Source: an uncultured Porphyromonadaceae bacterium (GTDB lineage Bacteria > Bacteroidota > Bacteroidia > Bacteroidales > Muribaculaceae). From it: a stretch of DNA of 7,965 nucleotides. Shown here piece after piece: positions 7,028-7,965 of the stretch. The stretch is from positions 1-7,965 of the forward strand of contig CAMWZE010000059.1 in the NCBI GenBank assembly GCA_947178685.1. Direction: 5' to 3'. The translations under genes and the position numbers were made by a program. Within the stretch, counting starts at the first letter, position 1, and each line of letters begins with the position of its first letter. A model generated the notes under the pieces. It had not been told where the DNA came from and did no database searches. It saw only the letters and a program-made list of their open reading frames with translations.

Positions 7028-7843
7028 ATGAAAAAATTTAAGATATTCGCAGCGGCGATTGCCATGATGATGTCGATGACATCGTGCGATCTCTTTGAGC
7101 TCGACAACTACGACGCTCCTGAGGAGACAATAAAGGGAGAGGTGGTTGATGTGGCCACCGGCAACCGAGTGCTGACCGACCAAGGCAGCGAGGGTATCCG
7201 CGTGCGTCTCACAGAGCTCAGCTGGGGCGACAACGTGCAGCACAACCCCGACTTCTATTGTATGCCGGATGGCACATTCCAGAACACCAAGATCTTCAAG
7301 GGTCACTATTATGTGCGCATCGACGGTCCGTTCATCCCTCTGGTGAGAGAAACTCCCGACGGAGTCCTTTTGGCCGATGAGTGTAAGGAGCTTGATATCA
7401 AAGGCACCACCAATGTGAAGTTTGAGGTGCAGCCCTTCCTGAATGTCCGCATCGTGGGTGAGCCCCAGGTGAGCAACGGCCAGATCAAGGCTAAGGTTGT
7501 GGTTGAGCGTGGTGTAAGCCCCGAGGAGTTCCGCAACAAGATCCAGCCAACCCGTGGCGGAGACTATAGCGATGATCTGATGAACGTAACAGATGTTCAG
7601 CTCTTCGTGAGCTACTCCTCTTCAGTTGGCTACCGTGCCCGCGATGACCGCTGGACCGCTTCATTGAACTATAATGGCAATGAGTTTGAGGAAAACTTCG
7701 GTCAGGAGTTGACAATCACCACCAATGGTGATATCCCTTCGGGACGTCGTGTCTACATCCGTGCAGCCGCCCGTATCAACTACTCCACCGCAGAGGTGCG
7801 CCGCTACAACTATAGCGAGCCTATGGAAGTGCTGATTCCATAA
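7028..7843 (+). CDS. DUF3823 domain lipoprotein, probable surface glycan-binding protein (SusE position)
   Basis: This 271-residue lipoprotein probably binds glycan at the cell surface next to SusCD; DUF3823 proteins commonly sit after susD in such loci, but this binding role is inferred. The signal peptide ends in lipobox MSMTSC, lipidated at C20. Acidic residues follow (D21, E24, D26, D29). The family signature is clear: DNYDAPEETIKGEVVD (26-41), GIRVRLTELSW (56-66), FYCMPDGTFQNTKIFKGHYY (76-95), the GPFIPL segment (100-105) and DIKGTTNVKFEVQPFL (123-138). The first beta domain (about 33-137) resembles transthyretin or Cna-B-like sandwiches. The second (about 138-270) contains VTDVQLFVSYSSSVGY (187-202), SGRRVYIRAAARINY (238-252) and the ending RRYNYSEPMEVLIP. 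Length is close to the usual size for the family and nothing is broken. It is the last gene of the operon: taa plus tag stop codons are followed within 15 nt by a terminator hairpin. Confidence 0.92.
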   Translation: MKKFKIFAAAIAMMMSMTSCDLFELDNYDAPEETIKGEVVDVATGNRVLTDQGSEGIRVRLTELSWGDNVQHNPDFYCMPDGTFQNTKIFKGHYYVRIDGPFIPLVRETPDGVLLADECKELDIKGTTNVKFEVQPFLNVRIVGEPQVSNGQIKAKVVVERGVSPEEFRNKIQPTRGGDYSDDLMNVTDVQLFVSYSSSVGYRARDDRWTASLNYNGNEFEENFGQELTITTNGDIPSGRRVYIRAAARINYSTAEVRRYNYSEPMEVLIP

Positions 7844-7856
7844 TAGTGTATAATTC

Positions 7857-7900
7857 ATAAATGCTGCCGTGCGGGTGGTTATCCGTACGGCAGTATTTAT
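7857..7900 (+). terminator. Intrinsic terminator at the end of the GH76-susCD-DUF3823 operon
   Basis: The left arm (7857-7874, ataaatgctgccgtgcgg) pairs with the right arm (7883-7900, ccgtacggcagtatttat) over 18 bp with two G-U wobbles, around an 8-nt loop gtggttat. The descending arm ends in tatttat and is followed by atct, giving a T-rich tail on the + strand. The opposite strand also runs into T-rich DNA, so it could work in both directions. It lies 13 nt after the DUF3823 stop codon. Pairing is seen directly; termination is a strong inference. Confidence 0.88.
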
Positions 7901-7938
7901 ATCTAATCGGTAAGTAGCTACGAACAATTAATGATCAT

Positions 7939-7965
7939 ATGTCTACTACATTCTACGGCGATCTC
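7939..7965 (+). CDS. Possible start of the next gene (first nine codons only)
   Basis: After the terminator an ATG at 7939 opens a frame reading MSTTFYGDL to the window edge. The codons ttc, tac, ggc, gat and ctc are those preferred by the genes upstream. The alternative ATG at 7931 gives codons such as cta, cta and acg that are uncommon here. No Shine-Dalgarno or Bacteroidota promoter (TTG then TAnnTTTG) is recognisable in 7901-7938. Nine codons are too few to name a product, and this may not be a gene at all. If real, it is a separate transcription unit. Confidence 0.3.

Noticed and set aside
7914..7938. Two perfect 8-bp palindromes, gtagctac (7914-7921) and atgatcat (7931-7938), as operators for the next gene
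   Set aside because: Eight-base palindromes are common by chance in a window of this size. These two differ in sequence and the downstream gene itself is uncertain.
1..7965. CRISPR array, tRNA/rRNA genes, insertion sequences or a defence system
   Set aside because: I saw no regularly spaced direct repeats, no RNA gene signatures and no transposase or integrase reading frames. The window is almost fully occupied by glycan-uptake genes.

Overview
The window reads as one stretch of a polysaccharide utilization locus (PUL) from a gut-type Bacteroidota, with every recognisable gene on the + strand. The evidence for the phylum is a complete SusC/SusD pair, lipoprotein signal peptides with acidic residues soon after the lipidated cysteine, a DUF3823 protein in the SusE position, and AT-rich spacers without clear Shine-Dalgarno sequences. 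Coding DNA has balanced GC and prefers C-ending codons (ctc, ttc, tac, ggc). This would suit Muribaculaceae or a relative, but the family assignment is tentative.

Layout: (1) the last 60 codons of an unidentified protein (2-184); (2) a short spacer filled by a strong GC-rich hairpin (190-226); (3) a GH76 endo-alpha-1,6-mannanase-type lipoprotein (243-1700); (4) a SusC-type TonB-dependent transporter (1721-4888); (5) its SusD-type glycan-binding lipoprotein (4909-6972); (6) a DUF3823 lipoprotein, a probable surface glycan-binding protein (7028-7843); (7) an 18-bp hairpin with T-rich flanks that ends the operon (7857-7900); (8) possibly the first codons of the next gene (7939 onward). GH76-susC and susC-susD are each separated by exactly 20 nt, and both spacers carry the same 9-mer AATCAACAT. 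No spacer exceeds 122 nt.

Inferred working model: the GH76 enzyme cuts an alpha-1,6-mannan backbone at the cell surface. SusD and the DUF3823 protein bind the products, and the SusC barrel imports them with TonB energy. The apparent target is alpha-mannan, for example from fungal cell walls. No side-chain mannosidase (GH92, GH38, GH99) or GH125 exo-mannosidase lies between the GH76 gene and the terminator, so the rest of the pathway must be upstream, after the terminator, or elsewhere, or the substrate must be nearly unbranched. No regulator (HTCS, SusR, ECF sigma/anti-sigma) is in the window. SusC has no N-terminal STN domain, which argues against direct anti-sigma signalling through it.

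I did not find a clearly undescribed system. The genes are members of known families. The points worth a second look are the gene order (GH76 ahead of susC), the intercistronic hairpin, the shared spacer motif, inserted segments in the GH76 protein, a CxxC motif in SusD, and the unidentified upstream gene.
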